DNA from: Flaccisagitta enflata
Lineage: Eukaryota; Chaetognatha; Sagittoidea; Aphragmophora
Assembly (NCBI GenBank): GCA_965153355.1
Contig: OZ231128.1
Span: 13,516,001-13,580,000 of the forward strand
Direction: 5' to 3'
DNA: 64,000 nt
Position 1 is the stretch's first letter; every line of letters starts with the position of its first letter. The position numbers and the translations under genes were made by a program. Below are positions 50,262 through 59,639 of the stretch, one piece after another. The notes beneath the pieces are model-generated. The model was given only the letters and a program-made list of their open reading frames with translations. It made no database searches and was not told the DNA's origin.

Positions 50262-53183
50262 ATGGCGGAGAGTGGTGGTGATGGAGATGGTGGGGGGGAG
50301 ATAATGATGACACCAAAGGAAATGATTGAGACTTTAATCAAGGAAATTGATGATTTAGCGGGTGAAGCATACAGCCTGACCGGGAACAATTCCATGTCGA
50401 CCACATACCGTTGTTCAACTTGTACAAAACTGTCGCATGAGCACCCCAACGGAAATGTCAAAGGTTGTAATAGGAAAGCCTTAACAACTGATGAGTACAT
50501 TAAGGATCTTAAGCGTCAAAGGGACGGACTGACCGACCATGTCTTACTTTTGAGAGACGGTGCACAGGCATCAGTTGACACAAAAGAGTACAAGCGTTTG
50601 TTACAAGTCCAGACGACTGAGATCAATGGGTTGCAAAATCAAGTTTTGGTACTTGAAACAAGGGTAAGGGATGATCAAAATAGTTTCAACGTCAGGGTGG
50701 TGGAATTGCAAGATTCGTTGAGTAGGGTGATTTGTGAGGTTAACACAGAGAGAGCACACAAAGAGACCATTAAGGCAAAACTAGAGCAAATGAGAGTTAA
50801 TTACGCGATGTACGAGCACACTTCAAATCCTGATGATTGGGAAAAAGTCCATAAGGGGTTGGAGGCGGCGTTGAAGGAAGCTGGTGTCATGGGAGTGACG
50901 GAGGATTTGGGAGCGTTAAGAGGCGTGGTGTTGCGTCATCTAACCGCCGACACATCCGGCGGAGGCGTGGTTAACGGCGACGATCTCTCATGGGACTACG
51001 CCGGCGTGCCTGATCCGACAGCAACGACTTCCGGCGCCCCTGATCCGGCAGCGACGGCTACCGGCGCTTCTCGACCGGCAGCAACGACTTCCGGCGCTTT
51101 TCCTCCGACAGCTTTGGCGCTCGGCGTTCCACTTCCGCCCCCGCCGACGTCGACGGACGTCCATCCTCCATCCGCGGCTGCAGACAACGCTCTTCCTCCT
51201 GATCCGGCGTCGTCGGCGGCACGTGCATCGGCATCTCCATCGTCCAACGGATCTGTGGAAATGGACTCGTTTAGCGATACATCTACTCTCTGTCCTACAC
51301 CAGAACCAAGTGCGGCAGTCTCTACTTTCGATATTCCGGATTCACCCCATCCAACGCCATCTCAGTGTCGTACCCCCACCCCCACTCGTCCCCCATCGCG
51401 CCCACCGATTTCTTCTGAATTAACTCAAACTCAGCGTGATATTCTAAATCATAAAAACGTCCATGAATGGCGACTAAAAAATCTCGCTTCTTGTGTGACC
51501 ATCCCGGCAACCATCCATGAAGGTTTCACCTTACCTTATGGCGCGCCTGTTACTCGCGTCGACTTTGCCACGCATACGACGACGCCGGTAAGGGCAACAG
51601 CCTCCGTCACCCTGCCGAAGACACTTCCTCCTCCCGTGTCTCCGCGTTCATCGCATCTTCCCCCGCATCCTCACTCGCATCCTCCTACTTCGCATCTTCC
51701 CCCGCATCCTCACTCTCCTCCTACTGCTCCTCATCATGCTCCTCACTCTTCGCCTGCTGCTCCTCATCATGCTCCTCTTCCCGCTCCAGCGGCGCCGATT
51801 TTGCCGCCGGTTGCTTCAGCGGCGCCGATTTCGCCGCCGGTTGATCCAGCGGCGCCGACCACGACGCACGTCTCTGTTGGCCCCCATTCGCTCTCCATGG
51901 CGCCGCCGCCGCACATGCAACTTCGCGACGATTCTCCACCACCAGAACCGCGTAAGCCACGCCCTCCAGGCCTAATGGAAGTAGAGGGTGTTGAGCTTAT
52001 CCATCAGCAAGACGGTCATGTTTGCGGCGGTCATCCTGAAACTCATTTGATCGCTAAATTACTCAAATTTGTCAAACCCGAGTTTAAGTCCCAGGAAAAA
52101 ATTGATGTCTATTTGAAAAAAAAGAAGGAATTAATGAATTGCTTCAAGGCTACTTTTCCATCTGAAACCCTTTACACTTTGGTCAACATCTTCACATTGC
52201 AATGTGATTCTGAGCTTTGTTCTTACATTGAAGAATTAACCGCAAAGAAAAGTTATTTCACTTCTTTTGAAATGTTCCTACGTGAGTTTGAGGAGCAAGT
52301 CTACCCAAATTCACGTCAAGCCGCCTACACGCGCTTTATCAACAGATCAACCCCATCTGATGCCAAAATCGCAGTGGCATGGAAGCAATTCAAAGAAGAT
52401 GCCAGGTTGGTTAATTTGGACCCACTTGAGCACAACATGCTTTTCATTAGGGGTATTCGCCATCGTGAGAAGAAAAAGGCGCTTCTGCAAAAATGGTTAT
52501 CCACAAAAGACATGGACGAGGTTTTGGAAGAAGCGGTCTCCTTGGAATCTACTTATGAAATGATGACTTGTTGGGATCAAGATGAAAAGGAAGGGAAAAG
52601 TAACCAAAAATCGAATGCCAGCAACAATGCTAACATCAATGCCATTACTGCGTCGGGGAATGGTAAGGCGGGTAAACAGCAGCAACAGCAAGGTCAACAG
52701 CAGCAGCAGCAACAACATCAGCAGCAAAATCAGCAGCAGCAGGACCAGTTGACTAAATCTCAAAGAAATAATCAGAAGAGGAGGGAGCAACTGAAGCTTG
52801 GCAAGCAGATGCAGAAACAGATGCAGGAGCAACAACAGCAGCAGCAGCAGCAGCAGCAAACGCAGCAGCCGCCTCAGCAGCAGCAGGGAGGTGGTAGGGG
52901 TGGAGGAAGAGGAGGAAGAGCGATTAGGGGTAGTGGAGGTGGAGGTGGAAGAGGAGGTGGAAATGCTGGTGGTGGTGGTGGTGGTAAGGATGGTGGTGTG
53001 ACTGTAGCAGCAAATGAAGTGCAGGAAGCAGCTATTAAGCAAAACCAATCAAACCAACCTGTTTCATCTGGATGGACGGGGCCACTCTCAGCCCAAAATT
53101 GGAATCTTCCGACCACTTTATCTGCCATGTCCACCAATTCACACAACAACTTGATTCCACCGAACGAAGCTTTGAATAAATGA
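50262..53183 (+). CDS. gag: Gag polyprotein of a Ty3/Gypsy-type retrotransposon
   Basis: A 973-residue structural protein expected to form the cytoplasmic particle that packages element RNA. Residues 1-60 are acidic with a cysteine/histidine cluster (CSTC...H.H......C, residues 49-66). A helical, probably coiled-coil segment covers about 85-190. Residues 245-560 are a long Pro/Ala/Ser/Thr-rich linker with repeated HPHSHPP and APHHAP motifs. A capsid-like helical domain follows at about 565-780 (from VEGVELIHQ to CWDQDEKEG), similar in style to retrotransposon gag domains. The C-terminal part is poly-Q (about 805-870), then Gly/Arg-rich with GGRGGGRGG (about 875-910). It has no CCHC zinc knuckle, so RNA binding probably relies on the RGG-like tail. 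The ATG context AACAATGG is favourable. The frame ends in UGA followed by C, and pol continues in the same frame. It is longer than most Gypsy gags, mainly because of the linker. Confidence 0.85.
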   Translation: MAESGGDGDGGGEIMMTPKEMIETLIKEIDDLAGEAYSLTGNNSMSTTYRCSTCTKLSHEHPNGNVKGCNRKALTTDEYIKDLKRQRDGLTDHVLLLRDGAQASVDTKEYKRLLQVQTTEINGLQNQVLVLETRVRDDQNSFNVRVVELQDSLSRVICEVNTERAHKETIKAKLEQMRVNYAMYEHTSNPDDWEKVHKGLEAALKEAGVMGVTEDLGALRGVVLRHLTADTSGGGVVNGDDLSWDYAGVPDPTATTSGAPDPAATATGASRPAATTSGAFPPTALALGVPLPPPPTSTDVHPPSAAADNALPPDPASSAARASASPSSNGSVEMDSFSDTSTLCPTPEPSAAVSTFDIPDSPHPTPSQCRTPTPTRPPSRPPISSELTQTQRDILNHKNVHEWRLKNLASCVTIPATIHEGFTLPYGAPVTRVDFATHTTTPVRATASVTLPKTLPPPVSPRSSHLPPHPHSHPPTSHLPPHPHSPPTAPHHAPHSSPAAPHHAPLPAPAAPILPPVASAAPISPPVDPAAPTTTHVSVGPHSLSMAPPPHMQLRDDSPPPEPRKPRPPGLMEVEGVELIHQQDGHVCGGHPETHLIAKLLKFVKPEFKSQEKIDVYLKKKKELMNCFKATFPSETLYTLVNIFTLQCDSELCSYIEELTAKKSYFTSFEMFLREFEEQVYPNSRQAAYTRFINRSTPSDAKIAVAWKQFKEDARLVNLDPLEHNMLFIRGIRHREKKKALLQKWLSTKDMDEVLEEAVSLESTYEMMTCWDQDEKEGKSNQKSNASNNANINAITASGNGKAGKQQQQQGQQQQQQQHQQQNQQQQDQLTKSQRNNQKRREQLKLGKQMQKQMQEQQQQQQQQQQTQQPPQQQQGGGRGGGRGGRAIRGSGGGGGRGGGNAGGGGGGKDGGVTVAANEVQEAAIKQNQSNQPVSSGWTGPLSAQNWNLPTTLSAMSTNSHNNLIPPNEALNK

Positions 53184-53186
53184 CGA
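53181..53186 (+). promoter_or_regulatory. Candidate readthrough stop codon between gag and pol
   Basis: The gag stop is TGA at 53,181-53,183, followed by CGA. From 53,184 the same frame is open for 13 codons up to the first GTG and then through the whole of pol. A UGA followed by C is the leakiest termination context known in eukaryotes. No ATG is available in the pol frame at its beginning. Recoding by suppression is therefore more likely than a separate start or a frameshift, but a single mutation of an ancestral gag-pol fusion cannot be excluded. Confidence 0.55.
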
Positions 53187-56100
53187 CGTTCAAATCTCCA
53201 CGCCCAATCTGCAAAATTTAAAGTGGAGACAATTTCTAATTCAGAGGAGGTGGGTGAGGTGGAGGTGACAGAGGAGGAGGAGGGGGGAGAGAAGGTGGGG
53301 GTGGACAATTCTAACTCTAATCATCACTCGTCATCTAATTGCCCAACTTTGAACATTTCATCTTCAACAAAAATTGGTGGAAAAAAATACTTTGTCACGG
53401 CCTGTTTGCCTAACTCTAAACTTTTTACCGCGTTCTGTGACTCTGGGGCTGACGTCAGCGCGGTCAGTCCTAAGATGGTGGCTGGTTTACCTTTAATTGA
53501 GTTGGAGGAACCGTTGGTGGTGAAGGGCTTTGATGGAAATCGCACCACAGCTATCACCCACAAAGTTGAACTCGAATTGAACTTTCACCCCGGCGGGTTG
53601 AAGGATTACTTCTATGTTTGCGACGTTCCCCACGCTATTATTGGAAACGACATTCTCCAAAATGATGAGCACCATCTGTCGCTGGAAACAGGAAAAAAGT
53701 TCTTTCATATAGGCAGTGACATTATTTTTACCAAATCTTCGCCATTTTTGTCCATTTCTGAGTACAAACGTCGACGTCTCTCATCGGTTTCTAGCTACAG
53801 GAGAGCATATAAACACCACTGTCATGGTCGAAATTGGGTTAGACTACTCCAGGATTACCGTCTTGAGCCAAATTCAATCACCATAGTGGAGGGGTATGTG
53901 GATAATTACTTTGCTGACGCGCAAAGTTTCTTAAGTCTTTATGATGGCTCATATCTGAATGCGGCTGACTGTGGTCACATTTACATACCATCTCTTTCCT
54001 TCCCAGATGGTAGGGAAAAGGCTTCTAATGGTCACGACACCCCGCTATTGATCCCTGTTGCAAATAATCTGACTATGGCCAAAACTATGTCAACGTTGAC
54101 TATCTTAGGTGAAATGGTTCGTCACTCAACTGATTCACAGCAATATGATGCCGAGTGTTATGATTTGAGGGAGTTGTTGGAGGAAATAGAAAGGAGAGAG
54201 CTGGTGTCTGGTGAAGATATGACCTGTAAATATGGTATCACATCCCCTTATGATGTATGCAATATTGACACTGATGAATTTTCAAATGTAAATAACCCTA
54301 CCACTCCTACCAACCAACCCAACCAACCTACCACTCCTACCAACCATCCCAACCAACCTACTACCCCACCAACCAATCAAAATTTCACTCCTGCATTTTC
54401 GTCCGACATTGATCATCCTCAATACACCCCTCCCTCCTCACCTGTGCCATTTTCATCACTTGTTGGGAAGAATAAGGTGGGTGATGATGTTCTCGACCGT
54501 TGCCGCCGGGATGGTATAGACTTTGACTTGCAATTGGACGACAAAAATGGACCCGATGTTGAAATGGAAATTCTTGAAGATATCGATATTGAGGCTGAAA
54601 GGAAAAAAGCAGATGATTGTCCTTACTGGAAGGATAAAGATTCTTTTTTTTCTGAATTTAACTTCAAAGATTTGGCCCAAGAGCATTTGGACCCACTCAA
54701 AGAACTTCTATTTTCGTTCCGTCACATTTTTGACTCTTCTGACCCTGCCCAATTCAGGCAGGGGATAAACATGAAACCAATCGAGATAAAGTTGAAACCT
54801 GGCATGACCCCTAAAAAACACAAACTTAGGCGTCTCTCGGATGAGAAAATTCGTCACCTCAAAATTCACCTTAAAACGCTTCTCGATCAGGGCGTCATCG
54901 CCGAATTGGACAGCAGCGCCGACGTCTACGCAAGTCCTTTGCATCTTGTCGTCGAGCAAAGATTCGTCAGTTCGCGCAACGCCGTGGTGGAAAAAAGTAG
55001 GGTAACTGCAGACCAGCGCCAATTGAATGCTTGTCTGGCTGACAGCTCATTTCCTCTTCCAAACTGCAATGAATACCGTGAAAAAGTGGGAAAAATGGGT
55101 TACACCACCTTCAGTAATTTTGACTGTTCGTCCTTCTTCCACCAGTTTCCGGTCTCAAAGGAAAGTTCTAAGTTGTTAGGCATTCACGCAATTAATAAGA
55201 TCTATTGTTACCTTCGCTTATCTCAAGGCCTAAAACTCAGCCCACCTATTGTCCAAAATTTCATCAGCAAGGCCATGCGCTGTCATGAGCGCGTCTTCCC
55301 GTTCATTGATGACTGTTCAGTTGCTTCAGAGAATGTTCAACAGCATCTCTATGAAGATCTTCCCAAATTCTTTGCCCTCTGTTCCTACTATCGGATACTC
55401 CTTAAACCTAGTAAGGCTGATATGGTCAGGAAATCGACTAGAGTCTTAGGGTTTCAAATTGGTGAATCTCAATTGTCAATTTCCAAGGAAAAAGAGGTGA
55501 AAATTTCAGATCTTAAATTCCCAGTCACAAAAGATGAGTGTATCGCTCGCCTAGCCTTTTTGCAGTACTTTAATGGCGTGGCGCCAAAGCTCTCTGAGCA
55601 TTTGGCGCCATTACGCCGTTTGACTAAATTAAAGGTAAGGTACACGCCCACTGACTTACACAGGGAGGCTTTTGACAAAGCCATAGCTCACCTGCAAGAT
55701 AAGAAAGTGAATGTCATTCGTCTTCCGTCTTCTGACCCTTCAGACCAGTTCGTGCTGTGGACAGATGCATCGTCAAATTCAATATCGTGTTTATTGACGC
55801 AATATATGCTTCCTCCATCGTCTGCACCTGATAATGATGGAAAAAGAAGATTGTATGTGGTAGGGTGTTTTTCTTCAGTCATCAAGGACAGCTGGCTTAA
55901 TTTTCCAATTTGGCTTCTTGAGTTGATCAGTCTGTACGAAGCAACTCGCAAATTCCGCCATCTGCTCAGTGCAAAAGCTTTTTGGGTGGTCGTTGATAGC
56001 TCTACAGTGGCTAACTGGGCCAGTCTTGAGGGTATCCCCAAAGACTTGGCCCGTAAGATTCTACACATACAGAAATTTCAGGCTAATATCGTCTTTGTTG

Positions 56101-57941
56101 AAAGTAGATTGCAAGCTGCAGATCCATTCTCACGCTTAGAATCGCTCCCAGCACCATCTGGTACTTACCCAAAATTTCTGAAGGAAAGGATCTACAACGC
56201 CCATGGACAGAAGGTGCCTTGGCAATCCCTCTTTTCCCAACGAAAACATGATGAAATGATCGCCTTTTTTCATCGCCATCGCCGACAGCCATTATCATAC
56301 GCCGTCGACGGACCGTTGGAAGAGGAGGAGGAGGAGGAGGAGGAGGATGATTATGCTTCTAGACCCGACGGCGAATACACCATTGTCGTTGACGATCTTC
56401 CGGCGACGCCGCCGGAAGTGACGCCCATCGCCGGCGCCATCGCGGCGATCCACACGTCGATTTGCGTCATATCTCTCGACGACGATGATTTGAATGCTGG
56501 AAGGGTGGAGGAGGACGATGATTCCCCGCCGGATAGTGACGTCATGGACAGTATCACGCTGCCACGTTTTTCCGGAAGTCGTTTGGAGTTCGTGCGTCGC
56601 CTTCAAGCCGGCGACGATATCCTCGATCGTTGCCGAGACTTTTTGATGGGGACGACGCCGATTCCCAACAAGGCTGAGGCTTTGTTATTGCCGGCGCCGC
56701 TGCAGGACTTCTTACGCCATCATTCGCTTTTCCGACTGACAGACCAAAACATCATAATCAGATTTTGGTTAAATCCGTTGGGTATCGTTGACCCACTTAT
56801 TGTGGTGGGATCTAATGAATTTTTGAAGCTTGTCGGCGAAACTCATTCATTCAACTCACCATCATCATCCGGTCACATTGGTCAAAGAAAGACCATGGAT
56901 TCTCTCAAAAGACAGTACTATGCTTTCAACATGAGGCGGGTGATCAATTCTTACGTCCGTACATGTCCGGCATGTGTGTTAAACAATCATCCCACCTGTA
57001 GAAAGGAAGACGATGGCAACAAAATCGCGACTGAGCCCTTATCGACCGTTGAAGTGGACGTGTGTGGCCCGTGGAACAATTTCAAGACCACTTCCGGCCG
57101 AACGCCGTCATACTTTGTCGCGATTGACGCGGCGTCTCGATTTGCGTTCACGTCAACGATATATTCGACCTCTGACGCCGAAATTCTTCGTTGTTTTCTC
57201 GATATGCGTCGCCACTTCTCCGGACTACCTTCAAAAATACAATGCGATAACGGGTTGCTGAAAGAAAACTCACGCGCAAAACAATTTCTGATTTCGCATC
57301 ACGTTTCGATCACACATGGACACGCTTACGTCAGCAGATCACAATCTCGTGCTGAAAAAACTATCGGCACTATTTCTCGTCTCATCGTCAAATACAGTAC
57401 CGAGTGTCCAAAAATCGCTTTTCCCCGTCTGTTAGAGGAATCCACGCTCACCTATAACGCATCTCCATGTGACGCTCTCCCCATGAATCTTTCCCCACGT
57501 GATCTCTTCTATGTGCGTCCTCCAACTTTGTTTCTTCGTTCTGCATCCGACGAGGTCGTCGACGGCGTCTCCAAATCGCTCGTCGACTGCGTCGCAGCTG
57601 CACGTGCCGCCGGCGCCGCGTCTCTCCAAAACGACGTGGCTGCGTTCATCCGGCGACAGAAAAAACGATCTCCGACGAACTACACGCGCCGCCTCAAAAG
57701 CGGTGATTGCGTCTTAAAGAAACGCTCTGTGTGGCCTGTCGGGACGCCGAAGAAATACGGCCACAGAGTGGTTGTGGACGGATTTGTGGTGGAAGAACGA
57801 GTCGCCACAAATGCATTTAAGGTTCGAAGTGTCGTGACGGATGAGCATCAAATTCTCCCAGGTGACGTGTTGATCAAAACTAAACTCACTGAAGATGAGT
57901 TACGTCGCCTCGTGGACTCAATGATAGCCAGAGGGAGCTAA
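53184..57941 (+). CDS. pol: Pol polyprotein (protease, RT, RNase H, integrase), Ty3/Gypsy type
   Basis: An uninterrupted frame of about 1,585 codons gives the enzymes for reverse transcription and integration. The domain order is protease, reverse transcriptase, RNase H, integrase, which places it in Ty3/Gypsy rather than Copia. The protease has the active-site DSGA at about 53,439. A linker with TPTNQPNQP repeats follows (54,297-54,375). In the reverse transcriptase, motif A is FDCSSF (about 55,120) and the catalytic box is FIDD (55,302-55,313) rather than the commoner YxDD. RNase H has WTDAS (about 55,757) and VVDSST. An acidic insertion with eight Glu lies at 56,320-56,350. Integrase has an HHCC zinc domain (H..H at about 56,848-56,880; CPAC about 56,966-56,977). 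Its catalytic D,D-35-E is at about 57,057, 57,247 and 57,355. The C-terminus has GDCVLKK but no recognisable chromodomain. The frame is intact, which suggests a young, possibly active copy. Translation probably depends on readthrough of the gag UGA. Confidence 0.9.
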   Translation, partial: RRSNLHAQSAKFKVETISNSEEVGEVEVTEEEEGGEKVGVDNSNSNHHSSSNCPTLNISSSTKIGGKKYFVTACLPNSKLFTAFCDSGADVSAVSPKMVAGLPLIELEEPLVVKGFDGNRTTAITHKVELELNFHPGGLKDYFYVCDVPHAIIGNDILQNDEHHLSLETGKKFFHIGSDIIFTKSSPFLSISEYKRRRLSSVSSYRRAYKHHCHGRNWVRLLQDYRLEPNSITIVEGYVDNYFADAQSFLSLYDGSYLNAADCGHIYIPSLSFPDGREKASNGHDTPLLIPVANNLTMAKTMSTLTILGEMVRHSTDSQQYDAECYDLRELLEEIERRELVSGEDMTCKYGITSPYDVCNIDTDEFSNVNNPTTPTNQPNQPTTPTNHPNQPTTPPTNQNFTPAFSSDIDHPQYTPPSSPVPFSSLVGKNKVGDDVLDRCRRDGIDFDLQLDDKNGPDVEMEILEDIDIEAERKKADDCPYWKDKDSFFSEFNFKDLAQEHLDPLKELLFSFRHIFDSSDPAQFRQGINMKPIEIKLKPGMTPKKHKLRRLSDEKIRHLKIHLKTLLDQGVIAELDSSADVYASPLHLVVEQRFVSSRNAVVEKSRVTADQRQLNACLADSSFPLPNCNEYREKVGKMGYTTFSNFDCSSFFHQFPVSKESSKLLGIHAINKIYCYLRLSQGLKLSPPIVQNFISKAMRCHERVFPFIDDCSVASENVQQHLYEDLPKFFALCSYYRILLKPSKADMVRKSTRVLGFQIGESQLSISKEKEVKISDLKFPVTKDECIARLAFLQYFNGVAPKLSEHLAPLRRLTKLKVRYTPTDLHREAFDKAIAHLQDKKVNVIRLPSSDPSDQFVLWTDASSNSISCLLTQYMLPPSSAPDNDGKRRLYVVGCFSSVIKDSWLNFPIWLLELISLYEATRKFRHLLSAKAFWVVVDSSTVANWASLEGIPKDLARKILHIQKFQANIVFVESRLQAADPFSRLESLPAPSGTYPKFLKERIYNAHGQKVPWQSLFSQRKHDEMIAFFHRHRRQPLSYAVDGPLEEEEEEEEEDDYASRPDGEYTIVVDDLPATPPEVTPIAGAIAAIHTSICVISLDDDDLNAGRVEEDDDSPPDSDVMDSITLPRFSGSRLEFVRRLQAGDDILDRCRDFLMGTTPIPNKAEALLLPAPLQDFLRHHSLFRLTDQNIIIRFWLNPLGIVDPLIVVGSNEFLKLVGETHSFNSPSSSGHIGQRKTMDSLKRQYYAFNMRRVINSYVRTCPACVLNNHPTCRKEDDGNKIATEPLSTVEVDVCGPWNNFKTTSGRTPSYFVAIDAASRFAFTSTIYSTSDAEILRCFLDMRRHFSGLPSKIQCDNGLLKENSRAKQFLISHHVSITHGHAYVSRSQSRAEKTIGTISRLIVKYSTECPKIAFPRLLEESTLTYNASPCDALPMNLSPRDLFYVRPPTLFLRSASDEVVDGVSKSLVDCVAAARAAGAASLQNDVAAFIRRQKKRSPTNYTRRLKSGDCVLKKRSVWPVGTPKKYGHRVVVDGFVVEERVATNAFKVRSVVTDEHQILPGDVLIKTKLTEDELRRLVDSMIARGS

Positions 57942-58720
57942 CGCGACTGAGGCGAAATCAAATTTTGTCAAAAATCGCTTTATTTTAACATTATTTTCAT
58001 ACATGGGATGTGAAATAACTGGTCTATATCATACATACCATTAAATAATCTCATTTTGATCATCATGTATCAATGAAGGTCATGGGGAGACCAAATACCA
58101 TGGTGAAACAGCGATATTTGAACTACAGCTATAACGTATGCTAAAGAATTGAAACATTATTTATTACAAACAAACAGAAACGGCTCTTAATATGCCGTTT
58201 TGATTTATACTTTTTTATAGAAAAAACTATGTAAATTTTTTGATCGAACGCCGTTGGCCGCGTCCAAATCGGCTTTGCCGATCGGCGCCGCCAGCCTCGC
58301 GTAAGTTAAAAAAATTAATTCGAGCAAAAATTCCTTTGGGTGGTAACTTTTTTCGGCGCCGCAAAATTCACATCGTATCGAACGCCGTTAGGTAAAAATT
58401 TTTTCCTTTCTGAGCATTAGTAATGGAAGGCTTTTATAAAGTATACTGTTCAGCATATCATTCGAATCCCTTTTGCACGAGGAACACGAATCTGGCAATG
58501 AATTTTTTTTTCTCTGTAACACGTAGAAATCAGCAGATAAAAACAATTTTACGGAGATCCATTGACTTAATGAAAAGTAAAAATTGCAATTACTAGACAA
58601 AGTAAAATCACGTAAAATATCTCTTCATAAAGATCTGATCCAAGTTGTAGCGATGTTGAATAGTCAACGAAGTTAGTGAGGTAAGCATCGACTATATGCA
58701 AATTAGAAAGCTTGAAGTTT
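57942..58720. other. Region 3' of pol, no LTR recognised
   Basis: AT-rich with GATCGAACGCCGTTGGC at 58,242 and ATCGAACGCCGTTAGG at 58,377, a short direct repeat flanking CGGCTTTGCCGATCGGCGCCG. A 3' LTR would be expected here, but no copy of the sequence upstream of gag was found by eye. Confidence 0.4.
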
Positions 58721-59520
58721 GTCTGTAGACTCGCGATTCCGTCTGTAGACTCGCGATTCCGTCTGTAGACTCGCGATTCCGTCTGTAGACTCGCGATTCC
58801 GTCTGTAGACTCGCGATTCCGTCTGTAGACTCGCGATTCCGTCTGTAGACTCGCGATTCCGTCTGTAGACTCGCGATTCCAACTGTTGACTCGCGATTCC
58901 GTCTGTACCACTCGCGAGCCCGTCTGTAGACTCGCGATTCCGTCTGTAGACTCGCGATTCCGTCTGTAGACTCGCGATTCCGTCTGTAGACTCGCGATTC
59001 CGTCTGTAGACTCGCGATTCCATCTGTAGACTCGCGATTCCGTCTGTAGACTCGCGACACGTCTGTAGACTCGCGATTCCGTCTGTAGACTCGCGATTCC
59101 GTCTGTAGACTCGCGATTCCATCTGTAGACTCGCGATTCCGTCTGTAGACTCGCGATTCCGTCTGTAGACTCGCGATTCCGTCTGTAGACTCGCGATTCC
59201 GTCTGTAGACTCGCGATTCCGTCTGTAGACTCGCGATTCCGTCTGTAGACTCGCGATTCCGTCTGTAGACTCGCGATTCCGTCTGTAGACTCGCGATTCC
59301 ATCTGTAGACTCGCGATTCCATCTGTAGACTCGCGATTCCGTCTGTAGACTCGCGATTCCGTCTGTAGACTCGCGATTCCGTCTGTAGACTCGCGATTCC
59401 GTCTGTAGACTCGCGATTCCGTCTGTAGACTCGCGATTCCGTCTGTAGACTCGCGATTCCGTCTGTAGACTCGCGTTTCCGTCTGTAGACTCGCGATTCC
59501 GTCTGTAGACTCGCGATGCC
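58721..59520. repeat. 20-bp minisatellite, 40 units
   Basis: Forty tandem copies of GTCTGTAGACTCGCGATTCC with few substitutions, one 19-bp unit near 59,041-59,060 and one altered unit near 58,901-58,921. Because 20 is not a multiple of three and no phase contains a stop, all three minus-strand frames stay open (276-329 codons). They read the same cyclic peptide, so the ORFs are a property of the repeat. Near-identity of units implies recent expansion or homogenisation. Confidence 0.97.
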
Positions 59521-59639
59521 AATTTTTTTGCCAGTTCTTGGCCATTTATTGCTCAAATTAAGCCTCTTGCTGATAGGGGAGCACCCTTCTCAGCCTGATA
59601 AACATAAGGAGTGGAAATATATAAAAAACTGCGACATAG

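Noticed and set aside
50996-51960. Minus-strand ORFs inside gag
   Set aside because: Shadows of the proline/alanine-rich, GC-rich linker in the opposite strand.
58721-59520. CRISPR-like array
   Set aside because: Units are contiguous 20-mers with no spacers, in eukaryotic DNA. The same applies to the 29-bp array at 22,126 and the ATGACAGTC array at 29,048.
58567-59556. 329-codon repeat protein on the minus strand
   Set aside because: Three frames give the same cyclic peptide from a 20-bp unit, and there is no start context or flanking domain. Kept only as a minisatellite.
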